Shown here: piece after piece, positions 10,610-19,002 of the stretch
How positions within the stretch are numbered: the stretch's first letter is position 1
Layout of the letters: the number at the start of each line of letters is the position of its first letter
Assembly (NCBI GenBank): GCA_052324925.1
Contig: JBQPRE010000002.1
From: Flavimobilis sp052324925
GTDB lineage: Bacteria; Actinomycetota; Actinomycetes; Actinomycetales; Cellulomonadaceae
Reading direction: 5' to 3' (one strand)
DNA: 64,000 nt
The notes under the pieces: generated by a model
What the model was told of the DNA's origin: nothing
Databases searched by the model: none
Seen by the model: the letters and a program-made list of their open reading frames with translations, nothing else
Made by a program: the position numbers and the translations under genes

Positions 10610-11229
10610 GTGGATGGCTGCCCGTCGTTGCCGGGGTGGCGGTCGCTGGCGCGGGGCTCCTCACTCAGGGTGGCGCCCCGCGACGGGGCGCGCGCGAGCG
10701 GGCCGCACCGGCCAGCGTGGCGCCCGACGACCCGGCGCACGAGTCTGCCGAGCTCGTCCTCGCCGGTGTGGCTGCTGCGCTGCGCGCGGGAGCGCCGCCC
10801 GCAGCCGCGTGGGTGAACGCCGGGATCATGGCGTCCCCCGACGGGATCCCTGTCCTCGAGTCGTTGCGGCTGCGCCTCGACTCTGCCGGTTCGGGCGCGG
10901 CGGTGGCTGTTCTCGCCGCGTGCCGGGTCGCGGTCCAGCTGGGGGCGCCGCTTGCGGACGCGCTCGAGCACGTAGGCCGCGAGGCGGTCGCTGCCGAGGC
11001 TCGCGCCGCGCGTCGCCACACCGTGCTCGCTGGTCCACGCGCGACCGCGCGCCTGCTCGCGTGGCTGCCGATCGTGGGCGTCGTGCTCGCCGCCGCACTT
11101 GGCTCAGACCCGGTGACGACGGTCCTCGCGGGTGGTCCGGGTGCCCTCTCGGTGATCCTCGGCACGGGAGCGCTCGTCGCTGGTCGTCGCTGGATCGCGG
11201 CGCTCGTGCGCCGGGCGGAGCGGGCGTGA
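10606..11229 (+). CDS. TadB-like type II secretion F-domain membrane protein
   Basis: 207 residues from GTG 10606 (GTGA overlap with tadA). An N-terminal hydrophobic segment, a cytoplasmic T2SSF-like helical bundle (ESAELVLAGVAAALRAGAPPAAAW ... LGAPLADALEHVGRE), and two C-terminal transmembrane segments. GspF/TadB proteins form the inner-membrane platform on which the ATPase works. Shorter than classical TadB, as in actinobacterial versions. Followed by a paralogous platform gene, again overlapping by four bases. Confidence 0.82.
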   Translation: MSGWLPVVAGVAVAGAGLLTQGGAPRRGARERAAPASVAPDDPAHESAELVLAGVAAALRAGAPPAAAWVNAGIMASPDGIPVLESLRLRLDSAGSGAAVAVLAACRVAVQLGAPLADALEHVGREAVAAEARAARRHTVLAGPRATARLLAWLPIVGVVLAAALGSDPVTTVLAGGPGALSVILGTGALVAGRRWIAALVRRAERA

Positions 11230-11894
11230 GCGCGGCTGCGACCGCGGTGCTCGTCACGTGCGGGGCTGCAGCACTGCTCGCGCCGTGGGGGCGGCCACCC
11301 TCGCGCGGCATCCTCGTCCCGGCATGCGGGGCTCAGGGCCCGGCCGAGGTGAGCGCGCGTCCGGGGGGTGCGCGCGCGGGCGTGCGCTGGCCGTGGGTTG
11401 AGCGCGCCGGCCCCGCGGACGACGATCCTGACGCGGGCGTCGTCCTCGAGCTCCTTGCGCTAGCCGTACGCACTGCTGCTCTCCCGGACGCGCTGCGTGC
11501 GGTGGGTGACGCGGTGGGTGGGCCAACGGGACGCGGACTCGCGCTCGCGGGAGCGGCCCTCCGCCTCGGAGCGCCCTGGGACGAGGCGTGGCGGGGGTGC
11601 GGCGGTGGTGCCGTGCCCGCGCAGGGACGTCGTCGTCCTGACGGAGGTCAGGCACCGACCCTTGCGCTCGTCGAGACCTGCTTGCGGGCCGCCTGGGAGC
11701 AGGGTGCGGCTCCCGCGCCTGCGTTGCGTGCCGCGCGTGACCGGCACGAGCGTGAGGCCGACGTGCGCGCTGCCGACGCCGCCGAGGTGCTGGGTGTGCG
11801 TGTCGTCGTCCCGCTCGGCCTGTGCCTGCTGCCCGCGTTCGTGCTGCTGGGGCTCGTGCCGGCGGTCATTGCTCTTGTCGGTGGACTCGTCTGA
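11226..11894 (+). CDS. TadC-like type II secretion F-domain membrane protein
   Basis: 222 residues from GTG 11226. Pattern: N-terminal helix, Gly/Arg-rich loop, then VVLELLALAVRTAALPDALRAV resembling T2SSF helices, and a C-terminal hairpin of hydrophobic helices (VVPLGLCLLPAFVLLGLVPAVIALVGG). Forms the pilus platform with the preceding protein. Its 3' end lies in a 15-bp tandem repeat that contains the stop codon. Confidence 0.8.
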   Translation: MSAAATAVLVTCGAAALLAPWGRPPSRGILVPACGAQGPAEVSARPGGARAGVRWPWVERAGPADDDPDAGVVLELLALAVRTAALPDALRAVGDAVGGPTGRGLALAGAALRLGAPWDEAWRGCGGGAVPAQGRRRPDGGQAPTLALVETCLRAAWEQGAAPAPALRAARDRHEREADVRAADAAEVLGVRVVVPLGLCLLPAFVLLGLVPAVIALVGGLV

Positions 11895-11937
11895 GCCCGA
11901 CTCGTCTGAGCCCGACTTGTCTGAGCCCGTCTGGTCT
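11884..11937 (+). repeat. 15-bp direct repeat at the end of the TadC-like gene
   Basis: Units start at 11884, 11899, 11914 and 11929, with consensus GACTCGTCTGAGCCC; the last is decayed. The first unit encodes the final codons and TGA stop of the TadC-like gene. Confidence 0.8.
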
Positions 11938-12065
11938 GCGTGAGCCAGGCCGGATGGCGTGGCGGGCTGCGTGGGGTGCGGGTCGCCCACAGGTGGCGAC
12001 AGGCAAGCCTCGTCCACGGTTCTTGCCGAGCTGCTCGCGCCCCGTCCCGGACCCACCCACCCTGG

Positions 12066-12095
12066 TGGTCCGCAGGCCGTCCGGCCCGCGGACCA
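12066..12095 (+). other. Leader hairpin upstream of the DUF4244 gene
   Basis: TGGTCCGC / GCGGACCA arms enclose a loop that contains a second GGCC/GGCC pairing. It lies 32 bases before the DUF4244 start, in the only sizeable gap of the pilus operon. It could be an intercistronic stabiliser or attenuator; the role is inference. Confidence 0.45.
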
Positions 12096-12126
12096 GCGGC
12101 CCCGGCCGCCGACCCCAGGAGGACGC

Positions 12127-12402
12127 ATGAGTGCCCTGACCCTTGTCCCCGACGTGCCTGCCGAGCCCGGTGCTTCCGGCTCCGAGCTCTGCGCCACCGA
12201 CGCGCCGACGCCCCCGCGAGGCTGGCTCGCGCGGTCCAGCGCAGTCCTGCGCGCGCACCGTGATCGCGGTGCCGCGACCGCCGAGTACGCGGTGACGATC
12301 ATTGCCGCCGTCGGTCTGGCGGGCCTGCTCGTGACGATCCTTGCGAGCAGCGACGTGCGCGCGCTGCTCCTCAAGATCGTCAAGGGAGCGCTGACGATCT
12401 GA
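12127..12402 (+). CDS. DUF4244 pilin-like protein
   Basis: 91 residues. ATG 12127 has AGGAGG 6-7 bases upstream, the best ribosome site in the cluster, fitting an abundant subunit. After a polar N-terminal leader comes the Flp-like block RGAATAEYAVTIIAA, with Glu five residues into the hydrophobic core as in type IV pilins, then LAGLLVTILASS and a short amphipathic tail. DUF4244 proteins replace classical Flp pilin in actinobacterial Tad-like loci. Predicted to be processed and assembled into a thin filament or pseudopilus; no prepilin peptidase gene is in the window. Confidence 0.88.
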   Translation: MSALTLVPDVPAEPGASGSELCATDAPTPPRGWLARSSAVLRAHRDRGAATAEYAVTIIAAVGLAGLLVTILASSDVRALLLKIVKGALTI

Positions 12403-12764
12403 TGCGTGAGCACGTGCGACCGCGGCCCTGGCGGGAGGACCGTGGGTCGGTCACCGCCGAGGTCGCGGTCGTGCTGCCCGTCATCGTCCTCGCCCTGGTG
12501 GCGGTGCTCACGGTCGCCGCCGTGGGCGTCGTGCACCTGAGCGTGATCGACGGAGCGCGCGCGGGAGCGCGTGCAGCGGCCCTCGGCGTTCCGGAGGACG
12601 AGGTGGTCGCTGCGGCGCGGACGGTCGCGGGCGGCTCGGCAGCGGTCGACGTGGCCGTCGCTGAGGGGTGGGCGAGGGTCACGGTGCGCCGTGGCCTGCC
12701 CGCACGTGCGGGCCTGCTCGGTGCCCTCGGCATCACAGCGACCGCGGTCGCGGCGATCGAATGA
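12402..12764 (+). CDS. TadE family pilus assembly protein
   Basis: 120 residues; the start shares one base with the previous stop (TGATG). The N-terminal RGSVTAEVAVVLPVIVLALVAVL is the TadE pilin-like signature (Glu at +5 of the hydrophobic segment). The remainder is a small extracytoplasmic domain ending in a hydrophobic stretch. TadE-type minor pseudopilins cap or prime pilus assembly. Overlaps the next gene by four bases. Confidence 0.87.
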   Translation: MREHVRPRPWREDRGSVTAEVAVVLPVIVLALVAVLTVAAVGVVHLSVIDGARAGARAAALGVPEDEVVAAARTVAGGSAAVDVAVAEGWARVTVRRGLPARAGLLGALGITATAVAAIE

Positions 12765-13180
12765 GAGGCCGTCCGGGCTCCCGCCTGAGCCCCGTCGACG
12801 ATGCGGGCCATGCGTCCGTCCTCGTGGTGGCGATCCTCGCGGTCGCCGTCACGCTTGCTGCGACCCTTGCTCTCGTCGCGTCCGCCCGAGCCCTCGGGGC
12901 CTCTGCGACGTCGTCCGCCGACCTGGCCGCGCTTGCCGGTGCCCAGGCCGCGGCAAGCCCGTGGCGAGGGAGCGAGCCGTGTGAGGCCGCGGGCGCGGCC
13001 GCGCACCGGAACCGTGCGGTCCTCGTCTCGTGCACGACCGACGCCCTCGGCATCGTCGAGGTCACCGTGCGCGCACCGGCGCGCGGCGGGCTCGCGCGCA
13101 TCATTCGTGACCGCAGCGCAAGCGCGCGTGCGGGCCCGGAGTGGGTGCGCGAGCCCGCGGCGGGCCGCGGGCCGAGCTGA
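12761..13180 (+). CDS. TadE-like protein of the helicase/secretion neighbourhood (Rv3654c-like)
   Basis: 139 residues, ATG 12761 overlapping the TadE stop (ATGA). One N-terminal hydrophobic segment (ASVLVVAILAVAVTLAATLALV) is followed by SADLAALAGAQAA, typical of TadG-like Flp secretion proteins, and two cysteines in a short C-terminal domain that could form a disulfide. Last gene of the pilus operon, 12 bases from the convergent helicase. Confidence 0.85.
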   Translation: MRGRPGSRLSPVDDAGHASVLVVAILAVAVTLAATLALVASARALGASATSSADLAALAGAQAAASPWRGSEPCEAAGAAAHRNRAVLVSCTTDALGIVEVTVRAPARGGLARIIRDRSASARAGPEWVREPAAGRGPS

Positions 13181-13192
13181 GGGGAGAACGTG

Positions 13193-15664
13193 TCAGCGCA
13201 TGACGTGCCCGCCGGGCGCGCACGCGAGCACGGCGTCGAGCAGCCGCACGGCGGCGTCCTTCTCGAGGGGGTTGTTCTGCGAACCGCACTTGGGCGACTG
13301 CACGCACGCGGGGCAGCCTGTCGTGCACGGGCACTCCGCGATCGACTCGCGCGTCGCGCGCAGCCACGTCGCGCCGAGCTCGAAGCCGCGCTCGGCAAAC
13401 CCGGCTCCGCCTGGGTAGGCGTCGTAGACGAAGACGGTTGCCTCGCCCGTGTCGACGTGCATCGCGGTCGAGACTCCGCCCAGGTCCCAGCGGTCGCACG
13501 TCGCGAGGAGGGGCAGCAGCCCGATCGATGCGTGCTCGGCCGCGTGCAACGCGCCGGGGGCGAGCTCGGCCGTGACGCCAGCGGCCTCGAGGACGTCGGC
13601 GGGCGCTGTCCACCACACCGCGGTCGTCGGCAGGGTGCGTGCGGGCAGGTCGAGGTCGTGGTTGGAGACGATCTCGAGGCCGGGCAGGCGTCGCTTCGTG
13701 TACGAGACGACCTGAGTGGTGACGTCGACGTCGCCGAGGCCCCAGCGCACCGAACGCCCACCAGCGGTCCACGTGCGCTCGCGGGCGCCCTCGTGCACGG
13801 CGATCGTCGTGATGTCGTGCGACCACGTGCCGTAGTCGACGTCCTTGCGGGACACGAGTGCGACCCTGTCCTCAAGATCGAGCTCCCGCACGACGTACGA
13901 CGTGCCTTGGTGCACGTAGACGGCGCCCGTGTGCACGGAGCCGTCCGCCCCTGCTGCGTCGACCGTGCCGAGCATGCGACCCGTGCTGCCCTCGACGACG
14001 CGTACGGGCTCACCGCCCGTGCCTCGCAGGTCCGTGAGGCCCGCGGCTGCTGTGGGGTGGGTCCAGAACCAGCCCGACGGCCGCCTGCGCAGGGCGCCGC
14101 GACGCTCGAGGACGTCAAGCACGTCGCTCGCGTGCGGGCCGAACATCGGCAGGTCGGCCTCGCGCAGCGGCAGCTCGGCCGCGGCTGCGCACAGGTGCGG
14201 GGCGAGCACGTGCGGGTTGCCGGGGTCGAAGACCGTCGCCTCGAGCGGGGCATCGAAGATCGCCTCGGGGTGGTGGACGAGGTAGGTGTCGAGCGGGTCC
14301 TCGCGTGCGATGAACGCCACGAGGCCGTCGGCGCCCGCACGGCCCGCGCGACCAGCCTGCTGCCAGATCGACATGCGCGTCCCGGGCCACCCGACGACGA
14401 GCACGGCGTCGAGCCCCGAGATGTCGACGCCCAGCTCGAGCGCGTTGGTCGTCGCGAGCGCCCGCAGCTGACCCGAGCGGATCGCAGCCTCGAGCTCGCG
14501 ACGTTCCTCCGGCAGGTAGCCGCCGCGGTACGCGGCCACCGCGCCGCCCAGGCGTGGCGAGACGGCGCTCAGCGCGCGCTGAGCGCTCAGGGCGACGGAC
14601 TCGGCGCCCCTGCGCGACCGGCAGAACGCGAGCGTGCGCGCTCCCGCGGACGTGAGGTCGGCCAGCAGGTCGGCGGCCTCTGCGGTCGCCGACCGGCGGG
14701 GACGTGCCTCGGCCTCCGCGGGCGAGTCGACCCACCACTCGTCGGGTTCGTTGCCGGGGGTGATCGCGGTGAAGCCGGCGTCGACGCCCGCGTCGGTCCC
14801 GGGAACCTCGGGCGGCTCCCACAGCACGAACGTGCGCCGGCCCGTCGGGGCCGTGTCGGCGGTCACGGCAACCACGTCGCCCTGATCGACGCCCACGAGC
14901 CGCGCGGTCGTCCGCGCAGGCTCCGCGCTGGTCGCCGAGGCGACGACGAACGTCGGACCCTCGGGCTTGCCCGAGTAGTGCGCGCACAGGCGCCGCAGGC
15001 GCCGGATGACGAGTGCAACGTGAGCGCCGAGCACGCCCCGGAACGCGTGCCCCTCATCGATGACGACGTACCGTACCGACCGCAGCAGTCGTGCCCAGCG
15101 GGCATGCTGCGGCAGGAGCGCGAAGTGGAGGAAGTCGGGGTTCGTGAGGACGACGTCCGCGTGGTCGCGCACCCAGCGGCGCTCCTCGTAGGGCGTGTCA
15201 CCGTCGCACGTCGCGACCTTGAGATCCGGTGTTCCCGCAGCCGCGAGCAGTGCCTCGAGCCCGACAAGCTGGTCGGCTGCGAGCGCCTTCGTCGGGCACA
15301 GGTAGAGCACCGCGCCGCGGGTGCGCACGGACTCGATGCGGCCCGGGTCGAAGGTTCCGCGTGCGTGATCGAGGCGGACGGAGGTGAGGGCGGGAAGCCA
15401 GAAGGCGAGGGACTTGCCCGAGCCCGTCGAGGTGCCGATGACCGTGTGCTGCCCCGCCCACGCCGCGTCCGCAGCCTCGACCTGATGGCGCCACGGGCTC
15501 TCGACACCGAGGGCTCGGTAGCCCGCGACGAGGTCGCGGTCCGCCCACCCGGGCCATGGCGCGTGGATGCCTGCCCGTGCCGGGACGTGCTCCACGTGCG
15601 TCGCGCGATCAGCGCGACGACCTCCCGCGAGGAGGACGTCGAGGAGCGAGGTGGGCACCAGCAC
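13193..15664 (-). CDS. DEAD/DEAH-family ATP-dependent helicase with C-terminal zinc module (Hrq1/MrfA-like)
   Basis: 823 residues. Walker A TSTGSGKS (~78-85), DEGH motif II (~203-206), LVGWPGTRMSIWQQAGRAGRAG motif VI region, and a DUF1998-like C-terminal cysteine cluster CPCTTGCPAC...C typical of MrfA/YprA and Hrq1 helicases, where four Cys bind zinc. Such proteins translocate 3'-5' on DNA and take part in mitomycin or crosslink repair in Bacillus. Convergent with the Tad-like operon; this conserved adjacency names the 'helicase/secretion neighbourhood' family, though no functional link is proven. Confidence 0.92.
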   Translation of the reverse strand: MLVPTSLLDVLLAGGRRADRATHVEHVPARAGIHAPWPGWADRDLVAGYRALGVESPWRHQVEAADAAWAGQHTVIGTSTGSGKSLAFWLPALTSVRLDHARGTFDPGRIESVRTRGAVLYLCPTKALAADQLVGLEALLAAAGTPDLKVATCDGDTPYEERRWVRDHADVVLTNPDFLHFALLPQHARWARLLRSVRYVVIDEGHAFRGVLGAHVALVIRRLRRLCAHYSGKPEGPTFVVASATSAEPARTTARLVGVDQGDVVAVTADTAPTGRRTFVLWEPPEVPGTDAGVDAGFTAITPGNEPDEWWVDSPAEAEARPRRSATAEAADLLADLTSAGARTLAFCRSRRGAESVALSAQRALSAVSPRLGGAVAAYRGGYLPEERRELEAAIRSGQLRALATTNALELGVDISGLDAVLVVGWPGTRMSIWQQAGRAGRAGADGLVAFIAREDPLDTYLVHHPEAIFDAPLEATVFDPGNPHVLAPHLCAAAAELPLREADLPMFGPHASDVLDVLERRGALRRRPSGWFWTHPTAAAGLTDLRGTGGEPVRVVEGSTGRMLGTVDAAGADGSVHTGAVYVHQGTSYVVRELDLEDRVALVSRKDVDYGTWSHDITTIAVHEGARERTWTAGGRSVRWGLGDVDVTTQVVSYTKRRLPGLEIVSNHDLDLPARTLPTTAVWWTAPADVLEAAGVTAELAPGALHAAEHASIGLLPLLATCDRWDLGGVSTAMHVDTGEATVFVYDAYPGGAGFAERGFELGATWLRATRESIAECPCTTGCPACVQSPKCGSQNNPLEKDAAVRLLDAVLACAPGGHVMR

Positions 15665-15717
15665 ATCCTCCCACTGCGCCTATGTCCCGAAGGGTGGGAT
15701 GAATCGCCTCGAACCGT

Positions 15718-15747
15718 TGACACATGCGTGACCAAGGTCCTAGTTTC
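15718..15747 (+). promoter_or_regulatory. Sigma-70-type promoter for the riboswitch unit
   Basis: TTGACA (15718-15723) and TAGTTT (15742-15747) are separated by 18 bases, which places the start of transcription about 50 bases before the SAM-IV aptamer. Confidence 0.6.
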
Positions 15748-15805
15748 GATACTGCTTCCGGTGATCGTCTCGCGCGCCTCGCTCGGAAGAGAACGAACGA
15801 CCTCA

Positions 15806-15915
15806 GGTCATGAGTGTCAGCACCAAGCCCCGGCTCGCTGACCAGCAACCCCCCGCGCGGGGGTGCTCCGGGTGAGGACCAGGCACCGTCCACAGGGGAC
15901 GGGGCAACGAGCGCA
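15806..15915 (+). promoter_or_regulatory. SAM-IV riboswitch
   Basis: Conserved blocks in order: GGTCATGAGTG, CAAGCCCCGGC, GCAACCCCCC and GTGCTCCGGGTGAGGACC, then a GTCC/GGAC stem and GGCAACGAGC, which can form the 3' pseudoknot. P1 pairs GGTC with GACC. This follows the actinobacterial SAM-IV consensus known from mycobacterial sulfur-gene leaders. It should sense S-adenosylmethionine and switch off the downstream LLM oxidoreductase. It lies about 320 bases before that gene, with a leader peptide between. Confidence 0.9.
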
Positions 15916-15947
15916 GCCGCCTCGAGCGGCGCGGACAGGAGAGCACG

Positions 15948-16046
15948 ATGCACCAGGCAGGATGGCAGCGACCCGTCGCAGCAACCCGTCAGGCCCGAAT
16001 GTGCATGTGTTCGTCGATGTGTCAGCCCCGGTGCTGTCTGCGCTGA
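15948..16046 (+). CDS. Cys/Met-rich 32-aa leader peptide
   Basis: Too short for usual gene calls. ATG 15948 has AGGAGA 7 bases upstream. The peptide runs MHQAGWQRPV... and ends RMCMCSSMCQPRCCLR, so 5 Cys and 3 Met fall in the last 15 residues. Clusters of regulatory codons next to the stop are the hallmark of ribosome-mediated attenuators; polycysteine leader ORFs are described in mycobacteria. It sits between a SAM-IV riboswitch and a probable sulfur-scavenging monooxygenase, so shortage of charged tRNA-Cys (or Met) probably adjusts the same transcript. I did not resolve the competing antiterminator fold. Confidence 0.7.
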   Translation: MHQAGWQRPVAATRQARMCMCSSMCQPRCCLR

Positions 16047-16236
16047 CCAGCGCACCCACCGTCTGACCACCCTGGCAGCGGCCTCCCCGCCGCACGCCCA
16101 TCGCCCGCAGCGAGCCTCGCGCCGCACGGGCTTCCCCGCACATGAGCGGGACTCTCGACATACCTCGCACGACCCCCTGCCGCCGAGCGCCACGACGCGC
16201 CGCCGGGTGGGTCGTTCCTGCCCGGAAGGCACCACC

Positions 16237-17235
16237 ATGAGCACCTCGACGAACTCCACGAACCCCACCCGCCGCGCCAGCACCGAGCGCACGCGGATCC
16301 ACCTCGCCCTCGACCTCACGGGGGCCGGCGCCCGCCGCTTCGCGAGCCACCTGCCCGTGCCGGCGCCCGTCGGGGCTTTCAATGCCGACCGTCTCGCCGA
16401 CCTTGTCCGCACCGCCCAGCGAGGGACCCTCGACTTCGTCGCCGTGGGCGACGACTTCCGCCTCCAGCCCGAGACGATCGGCCTGCTCCGCGGCCGCCTC
16501 GACGCCGCGGTCATCACCTCGCGTCTCGGCCGGGTCACCGACCGCCTCGGGCTCGTCGCCACGATCTCGCCCGAGTCCAACGAGCCGGGGCACGTCGCCA
16601 CCGCGCTGCAGACGATCTCGCGCAACTCCGGCGGCCGCGCCGGGTGGCAGGTCGACGGCTCGACGCCCGACCGGCTCGTCACCGCGGTGACCCGCCAGGT
16701 CTCGTCGATCGCCCCGACCGTCATCTCCGTGCGCAACCCCGCGCACCTTGAGCGCGCCGGCCGTCTCGCGGACGTCGTCCGCATCGGCGCGCACACGGTT
16801 GACGACGCGTTCGAGCAGCGCCGCGTCGTGCGCGACGCCGCGCTCGCGGCAGGCCGCGACGCGAACGACGTGCTCGTCCTCGTCGACCTCTTTGCCGTGA
16901 CCGGACCGGACCGCGCGAGCGCGCAGGCGCGCCTGGAGCTGCTCGACGCCTTCGAAGGTGCCGAGGTCGTCGCCGCCCACTCCGACTCGATCATCCAAGT
17001 CGGCACGCCCTCCGACCTCGCCGACCTCGCCGAGGACTGGCACGCCGCCGGTGCCGTCGACGGCTTCGTCGTCGCCCCGTCCTCGCTCGTCGCTGACGTG
17101 ACCGGCCTCGTCGACGGCGTCGTCCCCGTCCTGCGGTCCAAGGGCCTCTTCCGGGAGGACTACCCGGGAGCCACGCTGCGCGAGAGCCTCGGTCTCGCCA
17201 GCACGACGCGCACGTTCGCATCCACGGGTCGCTGA
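16237..17235 (+). CDS. LLM class flavin-dependent oxidoreductase (NtaA/SnaA/DszA-like)
   Basis: 332 residues. The TIM-barrel of luciferase-like monooxygenases is indicated by IHLALDLTGAGARR, FNADRLADLVRTAQRGTLDFVAVGDDF, RLGRVTDRLGLVATIS and the C-terminal VDGVVPVLRSKGLFREDYPGATLRESLG, diagnostic of the NtaA/SnaA/DszA branch. These FMNH2-dependent enzymes cleave C-S or C-N bonds. The riboswitch and Cys/Met leader upstream suggest release of sulfur from an organosulfur compound; substrate unknown. ATG 16237 is preceded by GGAAGG. The protein is somewhat shorter than the usual ~440 residues for DszA. A hairpin terminator follows. Confidence 0.85.
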   Translation: MSTSTNSTNPTRRASTERTRIHLALDLTGAGARRFASHLPVPAPVGAFNADRLADLVRTAQRGTLDFVAVGDDFRLQPETIGLLRGRLDAAVITSRLGRVTDRLGLVATISPESNEPGHVATALQTISRNSGGRAGWQVDGSTPDRLVTAVTRQVSSIAPTVISVRNPAHLERAGRLADVVRIGAHTVDDAFEQRRVVRDAALAAGRDANDVLVLVDLFAVTGPDRASAQARLELLDAFEGAEVVAAHSDSIIQVGTPSDLADLAEDWHAAGAVDGFVVAPSSLVADVTGLVDGVVPVLRSKGLFREDYPGATLRESLGLASTTRTFASTGR

Positions 17236-17257
17236 CCGGCCGCTGACAGCTCTCACG

Positions 17258-17295
17258 CACGCGACGGTCGACCCTCAGGGGCCGACCGTCGCGTG
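17258..17295. terminator. Hairpin terminator after the LLM gene
   Basis: CACGCGACGGTCG / CGACCGTCGCGTG, perfect 13-bp arms around a 12-base loop, 23 bases after the stop. Confidence 0.85.
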
Positions 17296-17385
17296 CGCGT
17301 GGCAGTTCGTGGGCGAGAACCGCTCACGAGCTGCGATGTGGTGTCGATGAGACGCGCGACACGCTCGCGCTCGAGAGGCACCCCC

Positions 17386-18960
17386 ATGACCCTGTCCAGG
17401 CTCACGATCTTCCAGAAGCTCGTCGCGCTCCTTGTTCTCACCTGCCTCGGACTCGTGGCGACCGCGGCGATCGCAGTGTGGCGGGGCGAGTCCCGCATCA
17501 CGACGGAACGTCGGGCACTGACGAAGTCCGTGGTTGAGGTCGCGCTCGGCACCGTGACGCACTTCGGCGATCTCGCGGCGAGCGGTGCGATGTCGCTCGA
17601 GGAGGCGCAGCGTGAAGCAGCGGCCTCGCTCGAGGCCATGCGCTACCAGGGCACCGAGTACCTGTGGATCAACGACATGCACCCGACGATGATCATGCAC
17701 CCCGTCAATGCGGCGCTCGTCGGCACGGATCTCACCGAGAACGTCGACCCCAACGGCAAGTTCCTCTTCGTCGAGTTCGTCAAGGTCGTCGAGCGTGACG
17801 GCGCTGGCTTCGTCGACTACCTGTGGCCCAAGCCGGGCGAGGACGACCCACAGCCGAAGATCTCCTACGTCGCGGGCTACGAGCCGTGGGGCTGGGTCAT
17901 CGGCACGGGCATCTACGTCGACGACGTGCGCACGACCTCGATCGCTGACGCGAGCGGGCTGCTCGCTGCCGCGGCCGTCATCATCGTCCTCGTCGCGCTC
18001 GGAAGCCTCGTGGTGGCACGCAGCGTCGTGCGGCCGCTCGCCCAGGTGACGTCCGCGCTCGCCGACGGCGACGCGGGAGTGCGTCTCGACGAGGGTGCGG
18101 GTCGGACCGAGCTTGAGCGTCTCGCGGCCGCGCTCAATGGCGCGCTCGACCGCAGCGGTCAGATCGCACGTGGTGTCGAGGGAGCGTCCGGCGACCTGCG
18201 CGAGGCAGCTGATGGCCTTGTCGTCGCAGGCGACCGGCTTGGCCGAGCGGCTGAGGTGTCGGCGGGAGGTGCCGCTGATGCGCGCAGCGCCGCACGATCT
18301 GTCAGTGAGGGGATCGACACGGTCGCGTCGGGTGCGACGCAGATGGGCGCGTCGATCGCTGAGATCGCGCGCAATGCGACGGAGGTCTCACGCGTTGCCG
18401 AACAGGCCGTCGAGTCCGCAGACCGCTCGACGCGCACCGTGGCGACGCTCGGTGAGTCGTCGGCTGAGATCGGGTCGGTCGTCAAGCTCATCACATCGAT
18501 CGCTGAGCAGACGAACCTCCTCGCGCTCAACGCGACGATCGAGGCCGCGCGCGCTGGTGATGCGGGCAAGGGGTTCGCGGTCGTCGCGAACGAAGTCAAG
18601 GAGCTCGCCCAGGAGACTGCGCGGGCGACCGGCGACATTGCGGCGCGCATCGAGGGCATCCAGTCGGCTGCGGCTGCGGCGGCCTCCGAGATCGGTGAGA
18701 TCGCCGAGGTCGTCGGGCGGATTCACGACTACCAGGCGACGATCGCGGGTGCGGTCGAGGAGCAGACCGCGACGACGGCGTCGATGGCCGCAGCGGTGAC
18801 CGAGGTTGCGGCGAGCTCGCACGCGGTTGCGGAGAAGCTCGGTGAGGTCGAAGTGGCGACGGCACGGACGACGCACGAGGTCGACACGATCCGCGCGGCC
18901 GCTCAAAGCTTGGCCGCGACGTCGCACGATCTGTTGGAGACGGTTCGCGCACAGGGGTGA
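17386..18960 (+). CDS. Methyl-accepting chemotaxis protein with single Cache sensor
   Basis: 524 residues. TM1 (~8-30), an extracytoplasmic sCache_2-type domain with the recurrent YLWINDMHPTMIMHP, GKFLFVEFVKV and GYEPWGWVIGTGIYVDDV blocks, TM2 (~187-210), a HAMP region, and the signalling hairpin with EQTNLLALNATIEAARAGDAG (~376-396). Cache_2 sensors bind small organic acids or similar. No C-terminal NWETF-type pentapeptide for CheR. ATG 17386 is chosen over upstream GTGs because TM1 then begins directly; GAGAGGC lies upstream. No other chemotaxis or flagellar gene is in the window. Confidence 0.95.
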   Translation: MTLSRLTIFQKLVALLVLTCLGLVATAAIAVWRGESRITTERRALTKSVVEVALGTVTHFGDLAASGAMSLEEAQREAAASLEAMRYQGTEYLWINDMHPTMIMHPVNAALVGTDLTENVDPNGKFLFVEFVKVVERDGAGFVDYLWPKPGEDDPQPKISYVAGYEPWGWVIGTGIYVDDVRTTSIADASGLLAAAAVIIVLVALGSLVVARSVVRPLAQVTSALADGDAGVRLDEGAGRTELERLAAALNGALDRSGQIARGVEGASGDLREAADGLVVAGDRLGRAAEVSAGGAADARSAARSVSEGIDTVASGATQMGASIAEIARNATEVSRVAEQAVESADRSTRTVATLGESSAEIGSVVKLITSIAEQTNLLALNATIEAARAGDAGKGFAVVANEVKELAQETARATGDIAARIEGIQSAAAAAASEIGEIAEVVGRIHDYQATIAGAVEEQTATTASMAAAVTEVAASSHAVAEKLGEVEVATARTTHEVDTIRAAAQSLAATSHDLLETVRAQG

Positions 18961-18962
18961 CG

Positions 18963-19002
18963 CGCGAGGGTGTGGGGTCGATCACCGACCCCCGCCCTCG
19001 CG
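18963..19002. terminator. Two-part hairpin terminator after the chemoreceptor gene
   Basis: Outer arms CGCGAGGG/CCCTCGCG and inner arms GGGGTCG/CGACCCC around ATCAC, starting two bases after the stop. The rest of the gap to 19153 shows nothing else I can name. Confidence 0.75.

Noticed and set aside
12733..14340. 535-codon minus-strand frame overlapping the helicase and TadE-like genes
   Set aside because: Out-of-frame Ser/Arg/Thr-rich shadow; the helicase frame has all the motifs.
13190..15841. 883-codon plus-strand frame antisense to the helicase
   Set aside because: Arg/Ala-rich antisense shadow in high-GC DNA, no recognisable motif.
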